Source: CAWJAP01 sp963834365 | Lineage (GTDB): Bacteria; Acidobacteriota; Vicinamibacteria; Vicinamibacterales; Vicinamibacteraceae | Direction of reading: 5' to 3' | Length of the DNA stretch: 64,000 nucleotides | Assembly (NCBI GenBank): GCA_963834365.1 | Contig: CAWIBS010000009.1 | Location: 124,001-188,000, forward strand | Shown: positions 44,706 to 55,126 of the stretch, one piece after another | How the letters are laid out: the number at the start of each line of letters is the position of its first letter | Numbering within the stretch: position 1 is the stretch's first letter | Position numbers and translations under genes: made by a program | The notes under the pieces: model-generated | Databases searched by the model: none | Seen by the model: only the letters and a program-made list of their open reading frames with translations | Told to the model about the DNA's origin: nothing

Positions 44706-47700
44706 ATGCGCATCAGGGGCCTTGTGTGTCTGGCGGCGTTTGCCGTCGCGTTCGGAGCGGCGAGGCCAGCCGCGGCACAGATAGCCGGGACTGGCGCGAT
44801 TCAGGGCAACGTGCTCGATGCCTCTGGCGGGGCGCTGGGGGGGGCCACGGTCACCGCCACCAACATCGCCACCGGTGTAAGCACCGTCCGGCAGACGACC
44901 GCGGCCGGCGTCTATGCCGTGTCGCCTCTGCCACCCGGCGAGTATCGCGTCGCCGTGTCGCTCGCCGGCTTCAGCACCGTCGTGCAGGAGCGCGTCATCG
45001 TGGACGGCCTCGCGGTGGTGGGTCTCAACGTCGTGCTCGAAGTGGGTGCGGTGACACAGGAGGTCACCGTGTTGGCGGCGCCGCCGCCGCTCGGCACGGC
45101 CGACGGCCGACTGGGTCAGACCGTCCGCAACGAGGTCTACACGGCGCTGCCGCTCGTGATGAACACGGGAGGCCCGCGCGACCCGACGCAGTTCATGTTC
45201 CTGATGCCGGGCGTGCAGTCGGTCGGCCGCTGGGGCAACGTGATGGGCGGGCAGGACTTCACCAACGATCAGTACGTGGAGGGCCTGCCGATCACCAACT
45301 CCGTGGTCCAGGGTGAGGGCCGCAATCTCTCGTATGGCATCTCGGTCGAGGCTGTGGACCAGTTCCAGGTGGAGACCAGCGGCACGGCGGCGATGTACAA
45401 CGGTCAAGGGGTCTCGAACTACGTGGTCAAATCCGGGACGAATCAGTTCCGGTTCACGGCCTTCGAGTTCATGCGCAACACCGGGCTCGACACGAAGTCG
45501 TTCTTCGCCGCGACCAAGCCCGAGGACGACCAGCACGAGTACGGGGTCACGGTCGGCGGACCGATTCGCCGCAACCGCGTGTTCTTCTTCACGGCGTACG
45601 ACGGCTATCGCGATCGCCGGCAGACCGATTCGCGCCTGATCTCGGTGCCGACCGCGGCGATGCGCAACGGCGACTTCAGCGCGCTGCCGGTCGCCATCTA
45701 CGACCCGCTGACGACACGACCGAATCCGAACGGCACCGGCTTCGTCCGCGATCCGTTCCCGGGCAACGTCATTCCCGCCCATCGGATCTCGACGGTGTCC
45801 CAGTACTTCCAGTCGTTCCTGCCCGAGCCGACGGGCGCCGGGATCCAGAACAACTATCTGGGCGGGTCGCTGCCGACCGGCTTCAACAACGACAACACCA
45901 CGACCAAGGTCGATCTGAACCTGTCGGCCAAGCAACAGGCGTCGGTGCTGGTGGCCTACGGCGAGCGGCGCCAGGCGACGCCCTATCGCGGTGGCACCAA
46001 CGCGCAGACGGCGCTTCCGCTCCCGTACACCGAAACGCGGCTGGTCGAGGAGGTCACGACGACGGCCCAGGTGAAGCACACCTATGTGATGTCCTCGTCG
46101 CTGGTGAACCAGTTCAGCCTGGGTTTCGCGCGCGTCGCCGTCCCGATCGCCAACGCCACGATCGACGGCCGGTATCCGCAGCAGGCGGGACTGACCGGAC
46201 TGCCGCCCGGCGAAGCCGACTCGTCGTTCCCCGAGGTGGCCTTCGCCGGCCCGAATGCGCCGACGCAGTGGCGGGGCACGGATGCGCGCGCGTTCACCGA
46301 GTACCTGAACAACTACACACTACAGAACAACGTCCAGTGGATGAAGGGCCGGCATGCGATGACGTTCGGGTTCCAGGCGCAGCGGATGGACGCCAACGAG
46401 CGGGAGCGTACCTACGGGAGCCTCGCGACGTTCGGGTTCAGCAACAGCCAGACCGCGGGATTCAGCGGCACCGGCACGCTGCTCGCCAACACCGGCAACG
46501 CGTACGCGAGCTTCCTGCTCGGCGATCTCAACGCGACCACGGTCATCGAGGATTCGGACGTCGCGACGAGCGGCCGGTTCAGCAACGTCGCCTTCTGGGT
46601 GCAGGACGATTTCAAGGTCACGCCGGATCTGGCGCTCAACCTCGGCCTGCGCTACGACGTGATGGAGCCCTACACGGAGGTCTACGATCGCTGGTCGTTC
46701 ATGAACCCGGACCTGCCGAATGCAGCCGCCAGCGGCTATCCGGGCGCGATGCAGTTCGCGGGCTTCGGCGAGAACAGCTGCATGTGCCGGACGCCCATTG
46801 ACACCTACTACGGCGCCGTCGGACCGCGGCTGGGGGCGGCCTACAGCGTCAGCAAGAGCCTCGTGCTCCGGGGGGCCTACGGCATCATGTATTCGCGGCG
46901 CGGCGCGGTCGGCGGCCGGGCGGGCGCGCGCAACGGCACGGGCCTGCTCGGGTACTCGGCCAACGCGACATTCCCGAGCGCCAACGGCTTCGCGCCGGCT
47001 TACAACTGGACCACGGGGGTCCCGGCCTATCCGGATCCGCCGTTCTTCGATCCGACGTTGAACGCCGGATTCACGACCACGAGGCCCACCGGCGGCGGCG
47101 TCACCTACGGCGATCCCGAGATCGGGGGCCGACCGCCGCGTTACCAGAACTGGAACGCGGGCTTCCAGTACGCGCTCACGTCGCTGACGACGGTGGGAGC
47201 CGCCTATGCGGGCAGCAAGGGTGACTTTCTCGGCGGCGCGGGACGCGGCTTCTACGCGAACCAGCTCGACCCGCGCTATCTGCCTCTGGGGAACCTGCTG
47301 ACGCAGACGGCCAACGCGGCCAACCTCGCGGCCGCGCGGGCCATCGTCCCCGGCATCGAAGTGCCCTACGCGAACTTCGCGGGCACCATCGGTCAGATGC
47401 TGCGTCCGTTCCCGCAGTACTCCGGCGTCACGGACGTCTACGGCAACGTCGCCCGCTCGACCTACCACTCGCTGCAATTGACGCTGGAGCAGCGGCGGCT
47501 CAACGGGCTGGTGTTCAACGTCAACTACACCTACAGCCGCACCACCGACAATCTCGCCGCGCGCACCGGCTGGGACATGGAGCAGGACTGGGCCGTCGGC
47601 GCCAACGATCAGCCCCACGTCTTCAACGGCATCGTCGTCTACGACGTGCCCTTCGGCAGCGAGGGCCGCTGGGGCAGCGACAACGCGTTCGTCCGCGCCC

Positions 47701-48189
47701 TCGTGCGGCGGGTGGCAGATCTCGGGCATCACGCAGTTCCGGTCGGGACGGCCGCTCGGACCGTTCGGCGCGGCGTGCAACCTGCCGAACGCAGGGACCT
47801 GCTATGCCGACTTCAACCCCGACTTCTCGGGCCCGGTCCGGATCAACGGCGACTGGGGTGAAGGCGATGTCACCGGCGCCAATCCTCCCTCCTTCATCGA
47901 TCGCAACGCGTTCGTGAACCCGGCGGCCTACACCTACGGCAACACGCCGCGAACGCTGGCGCATGACCTGCGCAATCCGAGCTCGTTCAACCAGGACCTG
48001 AGCGTGCGCCGGGACTTCAGGCTCGCCGGCCGGCTGAAGTTCGTCATCGGCGCCGATGTGTTCAACGTCTTCAACACCGTGGTCTTCGGCGGCATCCAGA
48101 CCAACATCACCAACACCAACTTCGGGCGCGTCAGCTCGCAGACGAACACGCCGCGGGTGATTCAGCTGAAAGCCCGAGTAGAGTTCTGA
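44706..48189 (+). CDS. Oar-like TonB-dependent receptor with carboxypeptidase-regulatory N-terminal domain (one frame break)
   Basis: This protein is about 1160 aa. A signal peptide (RIRGLVCLAAFAVAFGAAR ... AAAQ) precedes a CarbopepD_reg domain (GAIQGNVLDASGGALGGATV, GVYAVSPLPPGEYRVAVSL), a plug (QTVRNEVYTALPLVMNTGG, FLMPGVQSVGRWGNVMGGQD, GISVEAVDQFQVETSGTAAM, GVSNYVVKSGTNQFRFTAFE), and a long barrel with FFFTAYDGYRDRR and GRFSNVAFWVQDDFKVTPDL. The frame breaks near 47707; afterwards GWQISGITQFRSGRPLGPF, LRNPSSFNQDLSVRRDF and the terminal LKARVEF complete the barrel. Such receptors are abundant in Acidobacteria. It stands before a pectin-lyase gene, so oligosaccharide import is possible but unproven. 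Confidence 0.9.
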
Positions 48190-48380
48190 AACGCAATCAA
48201 CGGCGGGGCTGAAGCCCCGCCCTACCGTTCGGTAGGCCGGACCTTCAGGTCCGGCGCCGATCCAATCGTCGGTAGGCCGGACCTTCAGGTCCGGCGACGA
48301 TCCAATCGTCGGTAGGCCGGACCTTCAGGTCCGGCGGCGATCCGGTGGCCATTCGAGGCAACCCGAGGAGCGTGCACGGC
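48190..48380. repeat. REP-like array: one GGGGCTGAAGCCCC palindrome and three 40-bp tandem units
   Basis: After GGCGGGGCTGAAGCCCCGCC (about 48203-48222), the unit GGTAGGCCGGACCTTCAGG + TCCGGC + GNCGATCCAATCGTC repeats with an exact 40-bp period from 48231, 48271 and 48311. The spacer GATCCAATCG is kept in the first two copies and diverges after the third. Each unit can form a 10-bp-stem hairpin. No gene is seen before ATG 48381. Confidence 0.85.
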
Positions 48381-50283
48381 ATGGGGATCACAAGACTCGC
48401 CGGCGGACTGGCCGGCGTTCGCGCTGGCTGGAGCCGCCGGTACTGGGCCAGAACCCGGCTCAGACCGCCGGCGCGCCTCCGCCGGCGCAGCCCGAAGCAG
48501 TGCGCCCGCCGGCCGACAACGATCGGACGTTGCGACCGCTGGGGGCCAATGAGATCCCGCCGAACCTGAGCTTCTACGCCATCGATCCGCTCTACAAGCC
48601 CGGCGTGCCGCTCGGCTGGGCGAGCACGCGGATCGAGGAGACGCTCAATCGCGGCCTCGACGTCATTCCCGACGGGGAACGCGGGATGTATCTCACGTGG
48701 CGTCTCCTGAAGACCGACCCCGCGAACGTCCGTTTCGACGTCTACCGTTCGACGGCGGGAGGCGCGGCGACGAAGCTGACCAAGCAGCCGCTTCATTCGA
48801 CGACCGACTTCCTCGACGCCGCGGCGCCGCGCGACAAGGAGAGCACCTGGTGGGTCACGCCGGTCGTCGAGGGACGCGCGACCAGTGAAGCGCCGCAGAA
48901 GGTGACGCTGCCAGGCGGCCTGGTCGGACGCCCGTTCCATGCGATTCCGCGTCAAAGACGATGTGAAGAGCGTCGATCGCGTGGGGATCGGCGACTTCAA
49001 CGGCGACGGCACCTACGACTTCATCGTCAAGCACCCGTCCGGGCGCGTCGATCCGGGACGGGTGGTGCCGAGCGCCGGATACCTACAAGCTCGACGCGTA
49101 CGACGGCAAGACGAGCGCATTCCTGTGGCGCGTCGATCTGGGCTGGAACGTCAATCACGGCATCTGGTTCTCGCCGATGGTCGGTCCGCGATCTCGACGG
49201 CGACGGCCGGGCCGAAGTCAGCCTGAGATCGGCGCCCTACGCGAAGACGCGCGAGGAGGCATTCGACGGCGGCAAGGGCTTCGTCCTCGACGGCCCCGAA
49301 TACATCGCGGTCTACGACGGCATCACCGGCAAGGAGATCGACAAGGCCGACTGGATCGAACGCGGCAAGCCCACCGAGTGGGCCGACTATTCGGGGAACC
49401 GCTCCAGCCGCCACATGCTCGGCGTCGCGTATCTCGACGGCAAGACACCGAGCCTCGTCGTCGTGCGCGGAACCTACGGCATGATGCGCGTCGACGCCTG
49501 GACCCTGAAGGATCGCAAGCTCCAGAAGCTGTGGCGCTGGACCAACGAACGGGCCCCGTTCAAGTACCAGGGCCAGGGCCAGCACAGCATCAAGACGGGC
49601 GACATCGACGGCGACGGCTTCGACGAGATCCTGAACGGTTCGATCGCGATCGATCACGACGGCCGGACGATGTGGAGCACCGGCATGGGGCACGGCGACC
49701 GCTTCTATCTCTCCGACATCGATCCGGAGCGAAAGGGGCTCGAGATCTGGTACACGCTCGAGGATCCGCATCCGCAGCATGGGGTCAGCCTGTGGGACGC
49801 GCTCACCGGCGGGCTCATCTTCGGCACCCCCGAGCCGACGATGGACAATCAGGTCGCCGGTGGGCTCGCGGGCGACATCGATCCCGCGCATCCGGGCATG
49901 GAGCTGTGGGGCGACAAGTATTTCTTCACCGCGAACGGGCGCGCGCTGGAAGGCCCCGTCCCCCCGCAGAACGAGCTGGTCTGGTGGGACGCCGACGCCT
50001 TGCGCGAGCTTCACAGCAGGGCAGCATCTCGAAGTGGAAGGGCGCGGCGATCGCCTCGACGCAGGGCAGCGTCCAGCACGTCGCGGACATCGTCGGCGAC
50101 TGGCGCGAGGAGATCGTCACCTTCGCCGAGGGCGCGCTGCGCATCTATGCGACGACGATCCCGGCGACCGATCGCCGCGTGTGCCTGATGCAGGACCCGC
50201 TCTACCGGAACGACGTCACCCACCGGTCCATGGGCTACACGCACGTCCCGATGACGAGTTACTACCTGGGGACGACAAAATAG
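48381..50283 (+). CDS. Secreted rhamnogalacturonan lyase, polysaccharide lyase family 11 (several frame breaks)
   Basis: This enzyme cleaves the rhamnogalacturonan I backbone of pectin by beta-elimination outside the cell. The first 40 codons form a signal peptide with one or two breaks (near 48420). Then come the N-terminal Fn3-like domain (GLDVIPDGERGMYLTWRLLK, VRFDVYRS) and the eight-bladed propeller with repeated DxDGDGxxE calcium sites (VRDLDGDGRAEVSL, TGDIDGDGFDEIL), SGNRSSRHMLGVAYLDGKTP, GQGQHSIKTGDI, MGHGDRFYLSDIDPERKGLE and terminal MGYTHVPMTSYYLG. Other breaks lie near 48940, 49060-49085, 49190 and 50015. A GAGGAG site precedes ATG 48381. The stop TAG lies inside an inverted repeat. 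Confidence 0.85.
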
Positions 50284-50345
50284 GGGACGGGAGCCTGTTC
50301 TCACTTTCAAGGACCATGTTGAGAACAGGCTCCCGTCCCCTATTT
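50278..50345. terminator. Perfect 26-bp inverted repeat between convergent genes, supplying both stop codons
   Basis: Arms 50278-50303 and 50320-50345 are exact complements (AAATAGGGGACGGGAGCC... on either strand) with a 16-nt loop. The TAG stops of the PL11 lyase (50281-50283) and of the PQQ dehydrogenase (50340-50342) are the same arm sequence read on opposite strands, so both proteins end with a Lys codon AAA then TAG. It should terminate both transcripts. The GGGGAC arm also occurs at 4868. Confidence 0.85.
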
Positions 50346-52379
50346 CACCAGCGCGAAGGCGAGGATGTTCGGGCCGGCGGCAACGGCAATGTACTGGCGA
50401 TTGTCGAAGACGTAGGTCATCGGCGACGCCTTCCACAGCACGCTGGTCGGGAACTGCCAGAGCCGCGCCCCCGTCGAGGCGTCCACCGCGGCAAACGTGC
50501 CGCTGTCGTCGCCGAAGAAGACCAGACCGCCGGCGGTGGCGAGCGTCCCGCCCCACGAGTTCGCCGGTCCGATCTGCGGCACCTCCCACCGGACGCTCCC
50601 CGTGGCGACGTCAATCGCGCGCAGAACCTTCTCACCCGGCTCGTCCGGCACCTGGCGCGTGGTGCCGCCGTAGTACGAGCTACCGGGTTTCCAGGTCTCG
50701 TCGCGGCGCGTGAAGATGTTGCATTTCTCGAGCGCCTGCACGTAGTAGAGCCCGGTCGCCGGGCTGAACGACGTCGAGAACCAGTTGGTGGCGCCCTCGA
50801 CGGCAGGACAGACGGTGGTGCCTTCCACGGTTGGCGTCTGGCCGGGATTGAGCACCGGACGGCCGGCGGGATCGACCGCTGAGGCCCACGTGAGCTTCTT
50901 CACGAACGGCCTGGCGAGGAGCATCGATCCGTCCGTGCGATCGAGCACGTAGAAGAATCCGTTGCGGTTCGCGTGGAGCAGCAGCTTCCGCGCCTGTCCC
51001 TGCCAGGCGGTGTCCACGAGCACCGGCGGCTGTTGCGCGTCCCAGTCCCACAGATCGTGGGGCGTGTACTGGAAGTGCCACTTCAGGCGGCCGGTCTTCG
51101 GATCCAGCGCGAGGATCGAGTCCGAGTAGAGGTTGTCGCCGACGCGCTCACGGCCGTCGTAGTCGGGACACGGATTGCCCGTCGGCCAGAAGAGCGTGTC
51201 GAGATCGGGATCGTAGGTGCCGGTGAGCCAGGTGGCGGCGCAGCCGTGCGCGATGTCCCGGCCCTGCCAGGTCTCCGAGCCGGGCTCGCCGGGCTTCGGC
51301 ACCGTCCAGAACCGCCACACTTCCTTGCCGGTGACGGGGTCGAAAGCCGCGAGAAAGCCGCGCACCCCTTCGTCGCCCCCCGACACCCCGGAGAACACGA
51401 GGCCGGCGGCCGCGAGCGGCGCGGACGTCGCGCCGTAGTTCTCGCGCCAGTCGGCCATGGGCGTCTCCCACACGAGATCACCGGTGAAGCGATCGAGCGC
51501 GATGAGGTGCGCGTGATCGGTCACCATGAACACGCGATCGCCGGCGACCGCCACGCCCCGGTTGATGCCGGACGCGGCGTCGCCCGCAAGACCCTTCGTC
51601 CGCGGCCGCTGGTAGTGCCAGAGGCGTCGCCCGGATCCGGCATCGAGCGCGAAGCACTCGTTGGCGTTGGTCACGTACATCACGCCGCCGACGACCAGGG
51701 GAGTGACCTGCAGCCGGGAAGCGTCGGGCAGCGTGAAGACCCAGGCCGGAGCGAGCCTGGCTACGTTGGTGGCGTCGATCTCCGTGATCGCACTGAACCG
51801 GTTGCCCCGGAGATGTCCATGGTAGGTGGGCCAGTCCACCTGCGACGTCACCGCGCGATAGCGATCGCCCGATGCACGGAAGAGCAGCAGGCGGCGCTCG
51901 GTCGTGAGCAGCTGCAGGTCGGTCGCCGAGCGGTTGAGCGCGAAGCCCTCGAGGGCGCGCCCGTCCACGGTCTGGACGCTCACTCGCGGCGGCCGTGACT
52001 CGCGCCGCGGCCTCAGCGTCCGGGTGAACGCGACGAGCGCCCTCGATTCGGCGTCGGTCAGGGCGAACCCGGGCATGCCCCGCGCCGGCAGTCCGTCCTT
52101 CACGATCCCGCGGAGCTCGTCATCGGAGCGCAGGGCGATTCCGGCGACGATGCCCGGACCCATCTCTCCGCCACGGCCATCGACGCCATGACAACGGCTG
52201 CAAAGCCGTTCGAAGAGCTCCTGTCCTCCACCCGCCACCGGACGAGAGGCCTGCCGGGCGGCCAGCGACGCCACGGCCAGGAGCGCTGCCAGTCCGGCCG
52301 CCGCGCAGGCGGCTGCGGTCTTCCAGGGTTTTGCCAAGATCGCTACAGGTCCCTCCCGGCCCCACCGCCGAAGGGCCAT
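50340..52379 (-). CDS. PQQ-dependent quinohemoprotein dehydrogenase with N-terminal cytochrome c domain
   Basis: This 679-aa periplasmic enzyme has a signal/anchor helix at 21-42 and a cytochrome c domain with heme motif CSRCH (60-64) and axial Met in LPARGMPGF. A short beta segment (VSVQTVDGRALEGFALNRSA, about 133-175) leads to an eight-bladed PQQ propeller: DWPTYHGHLRGNRFSAITEI, LPDASRLQVTPLVVGGVMYV, GRRLWHYQRP, YTPHDLWDWDAQQPPVLVD, NRNGFFYVLDRTDG and MTYVFDNRQYIAVAAG. Heme at the N-terminus, not the C-terminus, differs from classical type II alcohol dehydrogenases. It probably oxidises an alcohol or aldose and passes electrons to the respiratory chain. The substrate is unknown. Confidence 0.88.
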   Translation of the reverse strand: MALRRWGREGPVAILAKPWKTAAACAAAGLAALLAVASLAARQASRPVAGGGQELFERLCSRCHGVDGRGGEMGPGIVAGIALRSDDELRGIVKDGLPARGMPGFALTDAESRALVAFTRTLRPRRESRPPRVSVQTVDGRALEGFALNRSATDLQLLTTERRLLLFRASGDRYRAVTSQVDWPTYHGHLRGNRFSAITEIDATNVARLAPAWVFTLPDASRLQVTPLVVGGVMYVTNANECFALDAGSGRRLWHYQRPRTKGLAGDAASGINRGVAVAGDRVFMVTDHAHLIALDRFTGDLVWETPMADWRENYGATSAPLAAAGLVFSGVSGGDEGVRGFLAAFDPVTGKEVWRFWTVPKPGEPGSETWQGRDIAHGCAATWLTGTYDPDLDTLFWPTGNPCPDYDGRERVGDNLYSDSILALDPKTGRLKWHFQYTPHDLWDWDAQQPPVLVDTAWQGQARKLLLHANRNGFFYVLDRTDGSMLLARPFVKKLTWASAVDPAGRPVLNPGQTPTVEGTTVCPAVEGATNWFSTSFSPATGLYYVQALEKCNIFTRRDETWKPGSSYYGGTTRQVPDEPGEKVLRAIDVATGSVRWEVPQIGPANSWGGTLATAGGLVFFGDDSGTFAAVDASTGARLWQFPTSVLWKASPMTYVFDNRQYIAVAAGPNILAFALVK

Positions 52380-52543
52380 TGTAGCCGGGCCCTCGCGCCC
52401 GGCGGGCGCGCGCGCTGGGCAGAATCGGTGGCGCGCCTGCAGTCCTGCGAGCCGGTTGGCGACCGGATCTCACATCGAAGGATCGAGCGCGAACCTGCCA
52501 CGGCCGCGGATCGCGCGCAATAATCGCTCGTCCCGTCCCATGC

Positions 52544-53347
52544 ATGCCGATGAGTCGTTGGGAGCTGATTGCCCTCGCCTACGTGTCCTACCTGGCGCTC
52601 GTCGCGCTGCTCGTCCCGCGGTTCGCGCGCGCCCGGGCGCCAGCGATACTCGGGGCCGTCGCTTCGTGGGTGCTGTGGCCGCTGCTTCCGCGTCGAGCGT
52701 CTCCGGGCGTTCTGATCGTGGTCCCGGCGCTGGTGCTGCTGGGCGGCTACTGGCTGTCAGGCACGTTCTTCGTTCGCCCCATGACCGCGGCGGAAGCCTG
52801 GCTGAGGCGATGGGACGACGCACTGCTCGTCCGCACCGGCCTGCGTGCCTGGTACCGGCGGGCGCCGACTGCCGTCCATCACGCCGCTGAACTCGCGTAC
52901 CTCCTCGCGTATCCGATGGCGCCGCTTGGTGCGCTGACGCTCACCGCTGCCGGCAGCGCCGATCGTCTCGCCGCTTACTGGACCACGGTGCTGCTCGCAG
53001 GCTTCCTGTCGTATGGTTTGCTGCCATGGATACAGACGCGGCCCCCCAGGGCCGTGGGTGCGGCGGATCCCGACCTCCCCGCGACACGGCTTCGCCGGCT
53101 GAATCACCTGGTTCTCGATCGTGCCAGCGTGCAGGTGAACACGGTTCCCAGCGGTCACGCAGCCACCGCTCTCGCCGTCGCCCTCTTTGTCGTGTGCGTC
53201 GTCCCGGCTGCGGGCGCGGCCCTGCTCGTGCTGGCGCTGCTCGTCGCCGGCGCGACGGTGTTCGGCGGCTATCACTATGCGATCGATACGATCCTCGGGG
53301 CCCTGGTCGCCGTCGGTGCGTGGCTGCTGGTCGCCGGCCCGGGCTGA
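52544..53347 (+). CDS. PAP2-family phosphatase-like membrane protein
   Basis: This 267-aa protein has about six membrane helices (for example LIALAYVSYLALVALLV, VLIVVPALVLLGGYWLSGTF, GAALLVLALLVAGATVFGG). The PAP2 catalytic signature is partly complete: VNTVPSGHAATALAVAL (motif 2) and GGYHYAIDTILGALVA (motif 3, His and Asp). Motif 1 (KxxxxxxRP) is represented only by LPWIQTRPPRA. The family dephosphorylates lipid phosphates such as phosphatidate or undecaprenyl diphosphate. Missing Lys in motif 1 leaves activity uncertain. The ATG at 52550 is an alternative start. Confidence 0.78.
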   Translation: MPMSRWELIALAYVSYLALVALLVPRFARARAPAILGAVASWVLWPLLPRRASPGVLIVVPALVLLGGYWLSGTFFVRPMTAAEAWLRRWDDALLVRTGLRAWYRRAPTAVHHAAELAYLLAYPMAPLGALTLTAAGSADRLAAYWTTVLLAGFLSYGLLPWIQTRPPRAVGAADPDLPATRLRRLNHLVLDRASVQVNTVPSGHAATALAVALFVVCVVPAAGAALLVLALLVAGATVFGGYHYAIDTILGALVAVGAWLLVAGPG

Positions 53348-53389
53348 CGCGATCGCGCGCCGCTGGCGGTGGGGTAAGCTGAAGCCGTC

Positions 53390-53593
53390 ATGACCGACGC
53401 GATGTACGAAGTGCACGTCGAGGACGAGCCAGGAGACTCGTGGCGGTACGCCGCGCAGTTCGATGTGCTCGAGGAGGCTCGGATCGAAGCCGTGCACCTG
53501 ATTCGGCACTCCCCCGCCCGGCGCGTCCGCGTCGTCCACGTCGTGGAGTACTACGCCAAGCCCGAGAGCCACGCACCCAACCACGGCCCCTGA
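53390..53593 (+). CDS. Small acidic-start protein of unknown function (67 aa)
   Basis: The protein reads YEVHVEDEPGDSWRYAAQFD, then EEARIEAVHLIRHSP and VRVVHVVEYYAK, an alpha/beta pattern with one helix between strands. Its size and the RVVxVVEYY ending resemble small conserved proteins of soil bacteria, but I cannot name a family. It sits between the PAP2 gene and the M16 pair on the same strand, 43 bp after the PAP2 stop. It could be a chance frame, but its codon use resembles its neighbours. Confidence 0.5.
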   Translation: MTDAMYEVHVEDEPGDSWRYAAQFDVLEEARIEAVHLIRHSPARRVRVVHVVEYYAKPESHAPNHGP

Positions 53594-53693
53594 TCGCCAG
53601 TCCGTCCCAATCCCGCCGACGCCGGCTCACGGCCCGCCTATACTGCGCTGAGGCTCCGGCCCGGCTGTGTCGGCCCGGAGGAAGGAGCTTTCC

Positions 53694-55115
53694 ATGCGAT
53701 TCACACGCGTCCTGGCGCCGCTCGTGCTGTGCCTGGCGCTGACGGCCTCCTGGCACGATGTGTCCGCGCAGTCACCCTCACCGGCAGCGCCCGAGGGCAG
53801 GCGGCTCAACGTCCCCGTCGACTACTACAAGCTGGCCAACGGACTGAAGGTCGTGCTCTCGCGCGACACGACCACGCCCACGGCGGTCGTCGCCGTCTAC
53901 TACAACATCGGCTTCCGCAACGAGCCGAAGGACCGCACCGGCTTCGCGCACCTCTTCGAGCACATGATGTTCCAGGGCTCGGCGAACCTCGGCAAGATGG
54001 AGTTCATCAGGCTCGTCGAGTCGAACGGCGGCCTGCTGAACGGGTCGACGCGCTTCGACTTCACCAACTACTTCCAGGTGATCCCCTCGCACGTGCTCGA
54101 GACGATCCTCTGGGGCGAAGCCGACCGCATGCGCGGCCTGCAGATCACGCAGGAGAACCTGAAGAACCAGCAGGAAGTGGTCAAGAACGAGGTCAAGGTC
54201 AACGTGCTCAACCAGCCGTACGGCGGGTTCCCGTGGATCGACCTGCCGATGGCGGCGAACACCAACTGGTACAACGCGCACAACTTCTACGGCGACCTCG
54301 CGCACCTCGATGCGGCGACGCTCGATGACGTGAAGGCGTTCTTCACGACGTTCTACGCGCCGAACAACGCCGTGCTCGTCGTCTCGGGCGATGTCGACCC
54401 GGCCGCAGCCAGGAGCTGGATCGAGAAGTATTTCGCGTCGATCCCCTCGTCGAAGCTGCCGCCGGCGCCCGATCTCGCCGAGCCGCGGCAGCAGACCGAG
54501 CGCAAGGCGGGGCGCACCGATCCGCTCGCGAACCGCCCCGCCCTCGGCCTCGCCTACCACGTCCCGGCTCGTGGCACGCCGGAGTGGTACGCCTTCGGCC
54601 TGATCGATCAGGTGCTGGGCCAGGGAGCCGATTCCTGGCTCCACGACGAGCTCGTGCGCAAGCGGGCGCTCACCGGCAGTGTCGACGCCGGCATCAACTG
54701 GGGGCTCGGCAACATGTTCGACTACAGCGGCCCGATGCTGTGGATTACCCAGATGTTCCACGACGCGGGGACCGCGTCCGACGCGCTGCGCTCGGCGGTG
54801 GACGAGGTCATCGGCCGGCTCCAGCAGCAGGCGCTGGATCAGGCGACGCTCGATCGGGCCCGCGTGAAGATGCGCTCGGCGTTGTACGCCAGCACCGAGC
54901 AGTTCGCCGGATTCGGCCGGGCCAATCTGCTGGCGTCCTTTGCGTTGTTCGACGATGACCCCGGACTGATCAACCGGCTCGAAAGTGAGTTCGACAAGGT
55001 GACGCCGGCGCTGGTTCAGAAGACGGCGCGGGAGTACCTGCGGCCGACCAACCGGACGGTCTACGTCATCACGCCGGGCAAGAAGGACGCCGCGCCAGCG
55101 GCCGCGCAACAGTGA
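53694..55115 (+). CDS. M16-family zinc peptidase, catalytic subunit
   Basis: This 473-aa exported insulinase-like peptidase has a signal peptide (RFTRVLAPLVLCLALTASW). The inverted zinc motif HLFEH is at 86-90 (TGFAHLFEHMMFQGS) with the distal Glu in NQQEVVKNEVKVN. The second domain shows LANRPALGLAYHVPARG and the terminal NRTVYVITPGKK. Members of this size (M16B type) work as dimers with a non-catalytic partner, here encoded immediately downstream. The AAGGAG site fixes the ATG at 53694, although the frame is open from 53667. Confidence 0.92.
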   Translation: MRFTRVLAPLVLCLALTASWHDVSAQSPSPAAPEGRRLNVPVDYYKLANGLKVVLSRDTTTPTAVVAVYYNIGFRNEPKDRTGFAHLFEHMMFQGSANLGKMEFIRLVESNGGLLNGSTRFDFTNYFQVIPSHVLETILWGEADRMRGLQITQENLKNQQEVVKNEVKVNVLNQPYGGFPWIDLPMAANTNWYNAHNFYGDLAHLDAATLDDVKAFFTTFYAPNNAVLVVSGDVDPAAARSWIEKYFASIPSSKLPPAPDLAEPRQQTERKAGRTDPLANRPALGLAYHVPARGTPEWYAFGLIDQVLGQGADSWLHDELVRKRALTGSVDAGINWGLGNMFDYSGPMLWITQMFHDAGTASDALRSAVDEVIGRLQQQALDQATLDRARVKMRSALYASTEQFAGFGRANLLASFALFDDDPGLINRLESEFDKVTPALVQKTAREYLRPTNRTVYVITPGKKDAAPAAAQQ

Positions 55116-55126
55116 GGGGACCCGTC

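Noticed and set aside
46320..47780. Minus-strand frame of 486 codons opposite the Oar-like receptor
   Set aside because: No family resemblance; the plus strand gives a continuous beta-barrel receptor.
48190..48380. Insertion sequence or attachment site
   Set aside because: Only palindromic 40-bp units without transposase, integrase or tRNA nearby; classed as REP-like repeat.
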